Shown piece by piece: positions 18,075 to 27,125 of a DNA stretch of 36,746 bases. Every line of letters begins with the position of its first letter. Position 1 is the first letter of the stretch. Origin of the DNA: JAZDMK01 sp043800975 (lineage in GTDB: Bacteria; Bacteroidota; Bacteroidia; Bacteroidales; JAHJDW01); assembly GCA_043800975.1 (NCBI GenBank), contig JAZDMK010000167.1, forward strand, positions 1 to 36,746, written 5' to 3'. Under the pieces are notes generated by a model, which was not told where the DNA came from, searched no databases, and worked only from the letters and a program-made list of their open reading frames with translations. The position numbers and the translations under genes are program-made.

Positions 18075-19592
18075 TCATTCCTTAACAAATTTCCCCGAAT
18101 ACCCATCCACCTTAACAAAATAAATCCCTACTTGTAGTCTGGCAATATCAATCATCACATCACTTTCAGTTTTACAAATTCTCTGCTTTACAACTACTTC
18201 CCCAATTGAATTAAAAATTAGTATCTCTGCATCATGCTCCAATTGTGGCATTTCTATAGTGATGCTCGAAGAAGCAGGGTTTGGAAATATCTTCATTTCC
18301 TTTGGTTGATTAATAACTTCACCCACCCCCACATGATAATTCGTATCAAAAGGCAAATACTCTATCGCCGGTATAGCATGCCCGCAAAGACTGTCGTAGG
18401 TTAACTGAATATTCAGCACTGTGTCAATACATAAATCTTCTCTAAAGCGGATAATCTGTGCCTGGTAGTTACCTCCGTTATCCTGTGTGCCGCAGTAAAT
18501 CAGTTTGTGGTTTGAGATTGCCTTTAAGTTGCCTGGCCAGCAAGTGTATTGACTATCATGACTAACAGTATCAATAAATGCGCCGCTGGTATCTGTCTTG
18601 TAAAGAAATACCCCTTTATATCCCCCCGGATCAATAAATTTTCCTGAAAGAACGAAAATCTTATTTGTGTCAGCCGTAGTAAATCCAAACACTCCAGTGT
18701 TCAATCCGGTGGTATCTCCCAAAAAACGTCTCCATAATAAATTACCATCCTTATCCAATTTAAAAAAATATGGCTTGTAAATATGTGATGAACCTGATGC
18801 CCGCCATACTGCGCCGCAAATAATCGAACTGTCGGGCAATTCCGTACAATAGGCATGAGTAGAAAAAAGCAATGTGTCCATACCAAGTATGTGATGCCAT
18901 TTCTCATTTCCATATTTATCAATCCTGCCTACAACCCCTCTATACCACAATCCTGCCGGTATGCCTCCGGGGTTTGGGAAATAGCCATATCCTGAAAATA
19001 ACAAATCGCCATTCATGCATTTTGTCAGCGACCAACCCGATGCATTTGAAGTGTCGAAAAAATGCTTTTTAAACTCCAGCCGCCCAATGGAATCAATCTT
19101 CAGCAAAACTATTCTTTTGTTATCAATTAAATTAGCAAGCAGTGCAAACCCTTTGTCATCCGTCTGCACGGCTTTGATAATGAAATCATAGTTCCCATAC
19201 GAACCATACGATTTTGTCCATTCAATCTCCCCGCATTCGTTCAGCTTCATGGCAAAGGAATTCCCTCCCGGGGGGGGGGGGTCATATTTATGTTCTACTC
19301 CTGTTAAAAGAAATCCATTATCCTCTGTTTGAATAATACATGTTGGTGCTATTTTATCACTTACATTGCCAATGATCTTTTGCCATAATACATCTCCATT
19401 TACATCAATTTTAGTCAACATTATTCTGGCATAATTCCCGTCCAAAGTTGATAAAACAACATAACCTTTGTCGTAATCTTCAATAATGTCAATACCACTA
19501 TCAAATGTTGTACTGCCATATTGAAAATTAAAGTTCTGTCCAATGCCAATCTGGAAATGGAACAATAGCAAAATAATCAGAATTTTTCTCAT
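18075..19592 (-). CDS. Secreted T9SS-sorted repeat protein, 505 aa (paralog A)
   Basis: Sec signal peptide (MRKILIILLLFHFQIGIGQ) and a C-terminal type A sorting domain that starts FPNPASSSITIEM and ends GYSGKFVKE predict export through the type IX system to the cell surface. The middle is a beta-propeller-like chain of strands (DNGFLLTGVE, DKGFALLANL, DSSIICGAVW, NHKLIYCGTQDN) with the form seen in Bacteroidetes surface propellers of unknown role. It is clearly paralogous to the 511-aa protein at 25306-26841, but their sorting domains differ. Residues 104-108 (DPPPP) are encoded by a run of 12 C residues. It is the last gene of the leftward T9SS cluster, 62 bases after the giant protein. Confidence 0.85.
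   Translation of the reverse strand: MRKILIILLLFHFQIGIGQNFNFQYGSTTFDSGIDIIEDYDKGYVVLSTLDGNYARIMLTKIDVNGDVLWQKIIGNVSDKIAPTCIIQTEDNGFLLTGVEHKYDPPPPGGNSFAMKLNECGEIEWTKSYGSYGNYDFIIKAVQTDDKGFALLANLIDNKRIVLLKIDSIGRLEFKKHFFDTSNASGWSLTKCMNGDLLFSGYGYFPNPGGIPAGLWYRGVVGRIDKYGNEKWHHILGMDTLLFSTHAYCTELPDSSIICGAVWRASGSSHIYKPYFFKLDKDGNLLWRRFLGDTTGLNTGVFGFTTADTNKIFVLSGKFIDPGGYKGVFLYKTDTSGAFIDTVSHDSQYTCWPGNLKAISNHKLIYCGTQDNGGNYQAQIIRFREDLCIDTVLNIQLTYDSLCGHAIPAIEYLPFDTNYHVGVGEVINQPKEMKIFPNPASSSITIEMPQLEHDAEILIFNSIGEVVVKQRICKTESDVMIDIARLQVGIYFVKVDGYSGKFVKE
19270..19281. repeat. Homopolymer tract G12 (C12 in the coding strand)
   Basis: Twelve consecutive G residues on the plus strand, in frame within paralog A at codons 104-108. 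With 12 bases the frame is open; gain or loss of one base would truncate the protein at about one fifth of its length. In paralog B the equivalent codons are mixed and no run is present. Confidence 0.9.
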
Positions 19593-19608
19593 AGCTTATA
19601 TAAAGAAC

Positions 19609-19633
19609 GGTGCAACCCTGTATAGGTTGCATC
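19609..19633. repeat. Intercistronic hairpin
   Basis: GGTGCAACC (19609-19617) and GGTTGCATC (19625-19633) form a 9-bp stem with one G-T pair and a 7-base loop, in the 62-base gap between the giant protein and paralog A. No T-run follows on the coding strand, so it may affect message stability or processing rather than full termination. Confidence 0.6.
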
Positions 19634-19654
19634 GCTCATTTCTTTGGTTTAAAA

Positions 19655-22600
19655 TTATTTTAAGATTACTAATTTCCTGTTTTCAGGCAAATTGCCGTTA
19701 ACATTGATCTGCACTAAGTAAATGCCGTTGGCAAATTCTTTTGTGCTTACTGTATATTGATTAGTTCCTTTTAAAATATGCAAACATTTCTGCAGGCTTC
19801 CCTGAAAGTTGTAAATGCATATATCAGCATCTGCTGCTAAAGGCTTGTTTATTCTGAGGTTCACTTCATCCTTTGCCGGATTGGGGAAAAGATCGAACTG
19901 CAAGTCTGTATTGTTTTGGCCAGAGTTTATAGAAGTGCTATTCTGTTTTAGCAGTGAACTTGCACTTGGGCATTGTGAATATTTTGCAGTTGTCAAAGAG
20001 TTAATATGAATACCATCTTCATAAAAACTAGTTGTTCCTGCAAGGTAAACATTGTCGTTCACACTTACCCCGAGTGAAGAAATTCCGGTCCACTGATCAT
20101 TCACTTTTCTCCACAGTTCTGTTCCGTCTGCTTTGTACATGATAAGCCTTGTTGTTTTCACAATTTGTGTTCCTCCTACGGGCACCAGTGCATGCAATAC
20201 AATGGAAGCCTTGCTGTCTTTTGCAGGGGCAACTTTGAGCTTCAAAATGGTTTCTCCCTGTGTGAAAACTTCATCAGTGATCCATTGTGGTTCACCATAT
20301 ACATTATAACAAATGGTTCTTGCTCCATTGCTTGATCCGCCTGCTACAAAAATTAAATTTTTATCGTTGGCAGTAACATCATAACATTGCAGGGGTGCAT
20401 TAGCTGGCAAAGCATCGCGTTTTACCCATGCCTGTGTGCCATTGCTGTTGTATGCAATAGTTGCTATTTCCGGCACATTGGTATTGTAGCTTGTTCCCGA
20501 AACAACGATATGGCCTGCTGCATCCAGGCACATGTTTGAAATCTCATCTACACTACCATTATTATAAAACATTGTCCACAACAAAGTTCCATTTGGATCA
20601 TATTTCAGTAAAGCATAATTTTGATTTGCACCCAGTGTATTTGCTGCAACATAAATGCTTCCTAAGTCATCAACAATTGTTTTCACAGGTACGATACCTT
20701 CTGAGTTTGGATCATTGTATTGGTGTTGCCAGTATACACTTCCATCAGGGTTGTATTTAATCGTCTTAATACTGTTTATCCCTTGCCCGTTTTGTGTGCT
20801 TCCTGTTACAACAGCTCCCGATTTGGAAGTATTATCAACTGCAATTGAAATGGCCTTGTCTTCAAAACCGCCTGTATATCTCGTTTCCCATAATAATACT
20901 CCTTCTGTATTATATTTCAAGGTAAGATAATCATAGTACCCTTCCACATCCATGCTGTATCCGGTTACATATACGTTACCCTGCTGATCAACGTCCAGTG
21001 CTGTTGAAAAATCATCATAGCTCAGTGTATCGCCATTGTTGTAATCGGCCAGCCATATTTCTTTTCCATCCGCGCCATACATGATAGTTACGCAATCAAA
21101 GCCGTATGCCTGCGAATGTCCCGATCCGGTGACATATACATTTCCCTGTAAATCCAGCGCTGTTGCAGCTTCTACTATGTTGTCGTTATGGCTCATGGTG
21201 GCAACCCACACTTCGCTTACATCTTCCAGCGTCATTGTCCATGGGCTTCCGTCAATCCATTGTTTGATGGTTTTATATCCCAGCGATCCTATTTTGAAAC
21301 CGCCTTGTGTTGCTATTCCGAATAGCATTGTAGTATCCAGACCCAATGTTTCGAAATAGTCGAATTTGAATTCTCCGTTTTCATCGGTCAAAACCGGGCT
21401 GATACTTGTTATCGGGTTATTATTTTCGTCGGTTAAAATCAAAATGTAATTTTCTACCGGATTATTTCCGCAGTTGGCACTACTCAATAATGTTCCTTTT
21501 AGCATCAGGCTGTCGGGTATTTCCAAAGCATCTATTTCTACAGGGATATAAATATTATCCAGCAGCACAAGAATGGCTTTTGCCTGTATCGATGCATCCG
21601 TATTGCTTTGTGCGATTGTTTCTACAAGGCTTTTTTCAGTGGGGGTCATATCGAAATATGTCTTTCCCTGACTGCATAAATTGGCTTTCAATTCATACAA
21701 CTGTTTCATGTATTGTTCATCCTGCGTGCCACTTGGCATTTGGTTGACTATTGCCAATGCAGCATTACAATCGTTCTTCGACAGATATGCATCGCATAGC
21801 AGTGTTTTAAATGAAGGGTCATTTTGCGTTTGCAGATATACAATCAGGCTGTCGGTGCCGCTTCCCAGAGTGTCATTCATATAAGCTCTTACCAGATCGT
21901 TTTGTAATAGTTCTATCTCTATTTGCAATCCCGCTATTTCTTTTTCCAGCGTGACCCGGGCCGATGTGCCCGTTTGCGCTGCCACTATTTCGCGTTTTAT
22001 CCCAACCGGGATCGACTTACTGTTGATAGCATTCATCACAGGTTCCGTTACAGGCGAATTGGCTACAATCACCTGTTTCAAATTTCCCGGAGGAAGTGGA
22101 TTGCCCCTGTTTACTGCGGCAATCAGCACCGCATCGCTGGTGTAGGGCGACACCGCCAGTATTGCATTTTTGGCCTGCACAGCGCTTCCGTTGCTGGCCG
22201 TGTTCAGCAGGGCAGTTGTGTTCCCTGCATCAATCAGCGCCTGCTTCGGGGCCAGTTCATTTTGGTATTGGGCTATAGCCGTTTTCAGGGTGGAAGGATC
22301 ATTTCCGCCCGTAGATATTTTGCTGGGGCAGGAAGTGGCAGGATTAAATGTAATTCCTACACACGGCACCGCTATCACTTGTGAAGGGAGGGGAGGGGCT
22401 GGTGTATAATCGAAACCACTATGATGTCTGTAATTAAAAGCAGACACTCCTGAATTAACAACAAAATCCAAATTATAATGGTTAAACCTGTTTCCGGCAG
22501 GCGTTGTCACATCTGAGCAAAAACCCTGTGTGGGTGCAATATTCCCTGTTATTCCAAAGTTCACAGCATTGGATCCCCAGAATTCATTGCATTTGAACTG

Positions 22601-25273
22601 TAATCCTATGCCGGTCGCGTAATTTGAATTCACTCCTTGCGCCTGAATGCCAACAATACCGCTTCTCACATAGTTTTTGTATACTTCGTTGGATTTAGTG
22701 CCTGATTGATTTACCACAAGAGAATTTTTCAATTCCGAAAATCCGTTTTCGCTTACAAAATATCCGGTGCATTTTTTCATGTATAATCCTACCCTGTCAT
22801 TTACGATACTCCAGCTGTCTCCTTGCACAAAAGTGCATCTTTGCACATTCAATCCTACTGTCCCGAATACAGTAATTCCATTTAGGACACCATGAAACTC
22901 GCAATTATCAATAAAAGGTGTTCTGTATAAATTGGTGTTGCTGATATTTATGCCCCTTTCTAAATTAATAAAATAGTTCTTGTAAGCGTTGTTTTCAAAC
23001 AAATAAGATTTTATTGTGTATTTTGAATCAATGCTGTTTATCCCTATAATGAGTAGATTGTCTCCCATTTCGTTTCTAAAACCACATCCTTCAAAAAGTA
23101 TATTACTAACATCATACAGGCTCACAAAAGAAATTGGGGTGTAGGTTGATAAAGGAGTTGCTGAATTTATTCTAAATGAGGCCATTTTTAACCAAGAACC
23201 AGGTGATGATGGTGATGGTTGCCCAATATAGGGTATGGGCTTATAGCTTAGAAATTCAATCGATTTTACACAATTTTCAAATGAGCCTTTATCAATTCTG
23301 ATAATTCCACCGGTTGTGGTCCAGTCAATGACTCCATTTACCTTTTTGCATGTTGTTATACCGCATATTGCATTCTCTATTCTTCCAAAGTTTTTTATTT
23401 CTACTACGCCTTGATAAAGTGGTGTCTGCGGCTGCGTCCTGTTTCCAATCACTTCAATTCCTTTCCAATTAACCCCGCAAAAGTTCTTCACAGTTCCTTC
23501 GTCTATGATAAGTTTTGCACCAGGCTCAACTTCAATTTCTGCGTTTGGGTGCATGTTCAAATTTGTTTTTCTTACGGTTAGTGATTTGCCACTTTTAACG
23601 ATAATGTCACGATTTACATATTTTGGTGATTCCCATAATTCGTCGGTCGTTATTTCAAGTGGAATGGGCGAAAAAACAAAATTCCCACATAGAGGTTGAC
23701 ATTCGTAGGTTATGGGATCATATGGTCCTAAAAACGGGTCTGAATCATCACAATCCTCTTCGTTCGGGCAAATGCACCCGGCTGGTTTATCACCAATACC
23801 CCACCAAAAATACCCGTCTCCGTCAAGATCAACACAACGACGATCCGATTCAGTAAGTGGATTTGATCCAGTACAAGTTAAAGGCACTTCATTCCAATAT
23901 AAATGCAATTTACTTATATCCATAACAACTTTTATATATGGAATATCTTCAGGAGTGTATGAACCCCATGTTTGCTTGAATATCCAATATGTTTTCCCAA
24001 TATCTTGTGATTCCGGAGTAACCCATATTTCAGGGGAAGAATTATAGCCTAAATTACCACTCATTATTCTGTCACCCTCTCTAACAATTCCAAAACCTTC
24101 TAAAGACATAATGTGACCCCATGGGCTAACTACCCCTCCTACTGGTCCTTCCGTAATAATTTTTTCTTTTACAAAATCTGTTGTCAGTGACCACTGAGTA
24201 TTATAGCTTGCTGCTTTAATATTAAATGCAGGAGTCGTGCATTTTACGCTGCAACTAGGCATTGCATAGTAACACTCCCCTGTGTATGGGAAACATAATT
24301 CGTCAACTACGCCTGCTGTTTTAATATAATCAACTGCATCACTTGGAGAACCGCCTGGGCATGTAGGGCTTGCAGGGGTTGGAGGTGCCTGTCCTCCGCT
24401 GCAAGAGACCACATCTTGTTCAGATAAATTGTAATTAATATGATTATTGTAGTAAAGATTTATCAAAGCCTCTAAAGAGTATGTGGGTGCAAATGCCCAA
24501 CAATTGGGTGCTATTTGAGTTTGCGTCCTGGTCGTATTCCAGCCACTCCAGTCTGTATTATCTCCATCCCAGTATGGTGAAGCGGGGTTGTTGGCTCCAT
24601 GCCGGTTCCTCCAGTCAAAACTACCTGTTATATTTCCAGTTACTTCAGCCGGTGCGTTGGGAAAGGAAAAATAACCGTCAAAATAATAGTCAAATCCGTA
24701 TAAATTGGGCAACTCTCCATTCTCTTTCACAAAAATCATCCTTTTTTCTTCATAGGTCAGTTTACTCATTTCAGTGGTATCAGCAATCCACGAATAATGA
24801 TTTCTTGCAATATAATCCCTGATCATATCCCTGTTTTCGAGGTTTTTGATTTTGAAATTATTCGCTTGTTCAAGAGCTTGGTTTGTTTGATAGACACTGC
24901 GTAAATTATAATCAGAAAAAGTAAGCACTGCATCGTTTAGTTGTAGCCTCATTTTCCCTATTACAACTCCAGGCAAAGAATAACTTTCAACTGAATAATT
25001 GCTCAAAGTTCTGGCTTTGTTGGCATCTGTTGTAAGAAGGTTAACATCGCAAACTAAATATTGATTACTTAAAGTATCTTCAATTAGTACTCTAACAAAT
25101 GCAGTGTCACTGTTTAACTGAACGGTTCCATTTAAGACAAACCCATATTTTAAAGTGGGATTTGAGAATTCAATAATTGTGTCGTGGGTAAAAACCTGAC
25201 TTAGGTTGATACTTTGCGCCCGGGCTGCTCCATAGCAGACCAAAGCCAGTGTAAAAACAAGTAATTTCTTCAT
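19655..25273 (-). CDS. Giant modular T9SS-sorted protein: papain-like domain, MopE-like motif, beta-helix, SBBP propeller (1872 aa)
   Basis: Predicted surface or secreted protein. Order: signal peptide (1-19, cut after GAARA); pro-region-like segment (about 130-200); papain-type C1 domain (about 217-450) with PNCWAFAPTYSLEAL (Cys258), SPWGHIMSLEGFG (His387) and IFKQTWGS, where the usual catalytic Asn of KNSWG is Gln434; a Cys/Asp-rich MopE-like metal-binding motif (about 478-526: DLDGDGY, DCDDSDP); a right-handed beta-helix region (about 550-970); an alpha-helical region (about 1010-1290); a small Ig or carboxypeptidase-regulatory-like domain; SBBP-type propeller repeats (NVYVTG units, about 1390-1760); and a sorting domain starting FPNPAKDEVNL. 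It lies between two paralogous T9SS genes on the same strand with short gaps (32 and 62 bases), suggesting an operon. Protease activity is uncertain because of the Asn to Gln change. Confidence 0.88.
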   Translation of the reverse strand: MKKLLVFTLALVCYGAARAQSINLSQVFTHDTIIEFSNPTLKYGFVLNGTVQLNSDTAFVRVLIEDTLSNQYLVCDVNLLTTDANKARTLSNYSVESYSLPGVVIGKMRLQLNDAVLTFSDYNLRSVYQTNQALEQANNFKIKNLENRDMIRDYIARNHYSWIADTTEMSKLTYEEKRMIFVKENGELPNLYGFDYYFDGYFSFPNAPAEVTGNITGSFDWRNRHGANNPASPYWDGDNTDWSGWNTTRTQTQIAPNCWAFAPTYSLEALINLYYNNHINYNLSEQDVVSCSGGQAPPTPASPTCPGGSPSDAVDYIKTAGVVDELCFPYTGECYYAMPSCSVKCTTPAFNIKAASYNTQWSLTTDFVKEKIITEGPVGGVVSPWGHIMSLEGFGIVREGDRIMSGNLGYNSSPEIWVTPESQDIGKTYWIFKQTWGSYTPEDIPYIKVVMDISKLHLYWNEVPLTCTGSNPLTESDRRCVDLDGDGYFWWGIGDKPAGCICPNEEDCDDSDPFLGPYDPITYECQPLCGNFVFSPIPLEITTDELWESPKYVNRDIIVKSGKSLTVRKTNLNMHPNAEIEVEPGAKLIIDEGTVKNFCGVNWKGIEVIGNRTQPQTPLYQGVVEIKNFGRIENAICGITTCKKVNGVIDWTTTGGIIRIDKGSFENCVKSIEFLSYKPIPYIGQPSPSSPGSWLKMASFRINSATPLSTYTPISFVSLYDVSNILFEGCGFRNEMGDNLLIIGINSIDSKYTIKSYLFENNAYKNYFINLERGINISNTNLYRTPFIDNCEFHGVLNGITVFGTVGLNVQRCTFVQGDSWSIVNDRVGLYMKKCTGYFVSENGFSELKNSLVVNQSGTKSNEVYKNYVRSGIVGIQAQGVNSNYATGIGLQFKCNEFWGSNAVNFGITGNIAPTQGFCSDVTTPAGNRFNHYNLDFVVNSGVSAFNYRHHSGFDYTPAPPLPSQVIAVPCVGITFNPATSCPSKISTGGNDPSTLKTAIAQYQNELAPKQALIDAGNTTALLNTASNGSAVQAKNAILAVSPYTSDAVLIAAVNRGNPLPPGNLKQVIVANSPVTEPVMNAINSKSIPVGIKREIVAAQTGTSARVTLEKEIAGLQIEIELLQNDLVRAYMNDTLGSGTDSLIVYLQTQNDPSFKTLLCDAYLSKNDCNAALAIVNQMPSGTQDEQYMKQLYELKANLCSQGKTYFDMTPTEKSLVETIAQSNTDASIQAKAILVLLDNIYIPVEIDALEIPDSLMLKGTLLSSANCGNNPVENYILILTDENNNPITSISPVLTDENGEFKFDYFETLGLDTTMLFGIATQGGFKIGSLGYKTIKQWIDGSPWTMTLEDVSEVWVATMSHNDNIVEAATALDLQGNVYVTGSGHSQAYGFDCVTIMYGADGKEIWLADYNNGDTLSYDDFSTALDVDQQGNVYVTGYSMDVEGYYDYLTLKYNTEGVLLWETRYTGGFEDKAISIAVDNTSKSGAVVTGSTQNGQGINSIKTIKYNPDGSVYWQHQYNDPNSEGIVPVKTIVDDLGSIYVAANTLGANQNYALLKYDPNGTLLWTMFYNNGSVDEISNMCLDAAGHIVVSGTSYNTNVPEIATIAYNSNGTQAWVKRDALPANAPLQCYDVTANDKNLIFVAGGSSNGARTICYNVYGEPQWITDEVFTQGETILKLKVAPAKDSKASIVLHALVPVGGTQIVKTTRLIMYKADGTELWRKVNDQWTGISSLGVSVNDNVYLAGTTSFYEDGIHINSLTTAKYSQCPSASSLLKQNSTSINSGQNNTDLQFDLFPNPAKDEVNLRINKPLAADADICIYNFQGSLQKCLHILKGTNQYTVSTKEFANGIYLVQINVNGNLPENRKLVILK

Positions 25274-25305
25274 GGCTATTTTGTTTAAGTGGAATTAGAG
25301 TTATG

Positions 25306-26841
25306 CTAATTTATTACGAATTTCAAACTGTGTACTTCCCCTTTGTACATTACCCTGCACAGGTAAACCCCCGGTGCTGCATCAGGCATGTTCACTTCAA
25401 TAACTCCTCCACCCATTGGAACATTTTGATTATACAACACCCTGCCTGAAAAATCGTACACTTCCAATCTGGCATTTTCCCCCGGCATAAAAGGAATTCG
25501 CACATAATAGCTTCCTATGTTGGGGTTCGGAAAAAGAAAGGGTTCTTCATTGACTACAACTTTAGGCTTTATTCCAATATGATAACTCGTATCAAATGGC
25601 AAATACTCAATAGCCGGTATGGCATGCCCACAAAGGCTGTCATACGTGAGTTGTATGTTTAGCACAGTGTCAATGCTCAAATCCTCTCTGAAGCGAATTA
25701 TTTGAGCCTGATAGTTACCTCCGTTATCCTGTGTTCCACAGTATATAAGCTTATGGTCAGAAGTAGTTTTTAAATTTCCAACCCAACAATAGTGATCATA
25801 ATCATACCAGGCTGAATCCTGAAATATCCCGCAGGTGTCGGTTCTGTATAAAAAGACCCCATGATAAACCGGATCACAATAGCGCCCGGACAGAAGGAAA
25901 ACTTTGTTTGTGTCGGTCTGAACTATTCCGGCTACATCCGAATCAAACCATGCAGTGTCTCCTACAAATCTTCTCCATTGCAAGGCCCCGTTTTTATTAA
26001 GCTCAAAAATATATGGCTTCGTGACACTTCCGTTTGACTGACTTCTCCAAGTAGTTCCACAAATTATAGAGCTGTCAGGCAACTCGGCACAATAGGTAGT
26101 TGCAGAAAAAAGCAAAGTGTCAAGTCCCAATATATGGGTCCACTTCTCATTCCCGTTTTTGTCGACTCGGGTTACAATTCCTCTCTCCCACCATCCCGCA
26201 GGCACTCCTCCCGGATTTTGAAAATATCCATCACCAGATAAGATTAAATCCCCATTCATACATTTTATCAGCGACCAAACTGAAGTATTTGAAGTGTCAT
26301 GATAATGTTTTTTAAACTCCAAACGCCCTATAGAATCTGTCTTCAGCAAAACAACATTGTTATTATCTATACCAGCTGCAATCATTGCAAATCCCTTATC
26401 ATCCGTTTGCACAGCTTTTGTAATATAATCATAGGTTCCATATGTGCCGTATGACTTGCACCACTCTGCCTCGCCACATTCATTCAGCTTCATGGCAAAT
26501 GAATTTCCTCCTACGGGAGGAGGGTCGTATTTGGCTTCAAGTCCGGCTATAAGAAAACCTTTATCTAAAGTTTCAATTATTACTACAGGAAGAATTTTAT
26601 CTGAAGAAATTCCAATAATTTTCTGCCAGAGAATGTTTCCATTAATGTCAATTTTTTTTATATCAATACTGCTGTATTGCCCATCATGTGGGCCAACAAA
26701 GACATATCCATGATCATATGTTTCTATCACATCCCTGCACCAGTTTTCTTCTGAACCACCATACAAAAAATTCCAGTTCTGGCAAAAGCAGGCTGGCATT
26801 GCAAAAAAGAATAGAGCTATATAAAGCAGAAGTTTTTTCAT
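25306..26841 (-). CDS. Secreted T9SS-sorted repeat protein, 511 aa (paralog B)
   Basis: Signal peptide (MKKLLLYIALFFFAMPACFC) and a C-terminal domain beginning LFPNPNIGSYYVRIPF and ending VHSLKFVIN predict type IX export. The body shares long collinear stretches with paralog A, for example KLNECGE, YITKAVQTDDKGFA, CMNGDL and a nearly identical segment from KLIYCGTQDNGG to EYLPFDT. The last ~75 residues, the sorting domain, are unrelated in detail to those of A. The C-rich proline codons are mixed here. It is the first gene of the three-gene leftward cluster. I see no clear TAnnTTTG element directly upstream. Function unknown; probably a surface propeller or adhesive protein. Confidence 0.85.
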   Translation of the reverse strand: MKKLLLYIALFFFAMPACFCQNWNFLYGGSEENWCRDVIETYDHGYVFVGPHDGQYSSIDIKKIDINGNILWQKIIGISSDKILPVVIIETLDKGFLIAGLEAKYDPPPVGGNSFAMKLNECGEAEWCKSYGTYGTYDYITKAVQTDDKGFAMIAAGIDNNNVVLLKTDSIGRLEFKKHYHDTSNTSVWSLIKCMNGDLILSGDGYFQNPGGVPAGWWERGIVTRVDKNGNEKWTHILGLDTLLFSATTYCAELPDSSIICGTTWRSQSNGSVTKPYIFELNKNGALQWRRFVGDTAWFDSDVAGIVQTDTNKVFLLSGRYCDPVYHGVFLYRTDTCGIFQDSAWYDYDHYCWVGNLKTTSDHKLIYCGTQDNGGNYQAQIIRFREDLSIDTVLNIQLTYDSLCGHAIPAIEYLPFDTSYHIGIKPKVVVNEEPFLFPNPNIGSYYVRIPFMPGENARLEVYDFSGRVLYNQNVPMGGGVIEVNMPDAAPGVYLCRVMYKGEVHSLKFVIN

Positions 26842-27125
26842 TGTTAAATCATTTCAAATATCGGAAAAAAAACCTACTCTGCAAACAAACCACAAATTTT
26901 TCCGATTCATACAAACATTCATGCATTTTGTCGAAATTCAACTTTGGCAGCTGTTTGCAGATTATAGCGCAATCAGGCCTTGCAATTCTATGATAGGTTG
27001 AAAGAAAAAATAAGTATAAATACTTACCATTTCATTTATACTAAACAAAAAAAACCTCCGTTAATATACCGACAGTCCGCCCCGGTGGGCGGCATTTAAG
27101 TTCAAATCCCAAATTTTTAAGCCAT
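26842..27125. other. Divergent intergenic region with inverted repeats
   Basis: Separates the leftward T9SS cluster from the rightward 321-aa gene. It contains AGTATAAAT (27013-27021) paired with ATTTATACT (27034-27042), a self-complementary AAGTATAAATACTT overlapping the first arm (mutually exclusive hairpins), and the GC-rich palindrome CCGCCC-CGGT-GGGCGG (27077-27092). No gene is seen. Confidence 0.6.
27077..27092. repeat. GC-rich palindrome CCGCCC-CGGT-GGGCGG
   Basis: A 6-bp stem with a 4-base loop just upstream of the 321-aa gene. It belongs to a set of CCGC/GCGG palindromes found only in the gene-sparse right part of the window (also 30277, 31635, 35188). Confidence 0.6.

Noticed and set aside
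17742..18123. Open frames of about 100 codons on both strands after ftsK
   Set aside because: Their translations are made of the local word repeats and palindromes (for example ATKARKHERAPRVF), with no signal, domain or good start.
19609..19633. Full transcription terminator between the giant gene and paralog A
   Set aside because: A hairpin exists but without a T-run on the coding strand, so I list it only as an intercistronic repeat.
21406..22409. Plus-strand frames opposite the giant T9SS gene
   Set aside because: No start context or domain; the minus-strand frame is continuous over 1872 codons with clear modules.
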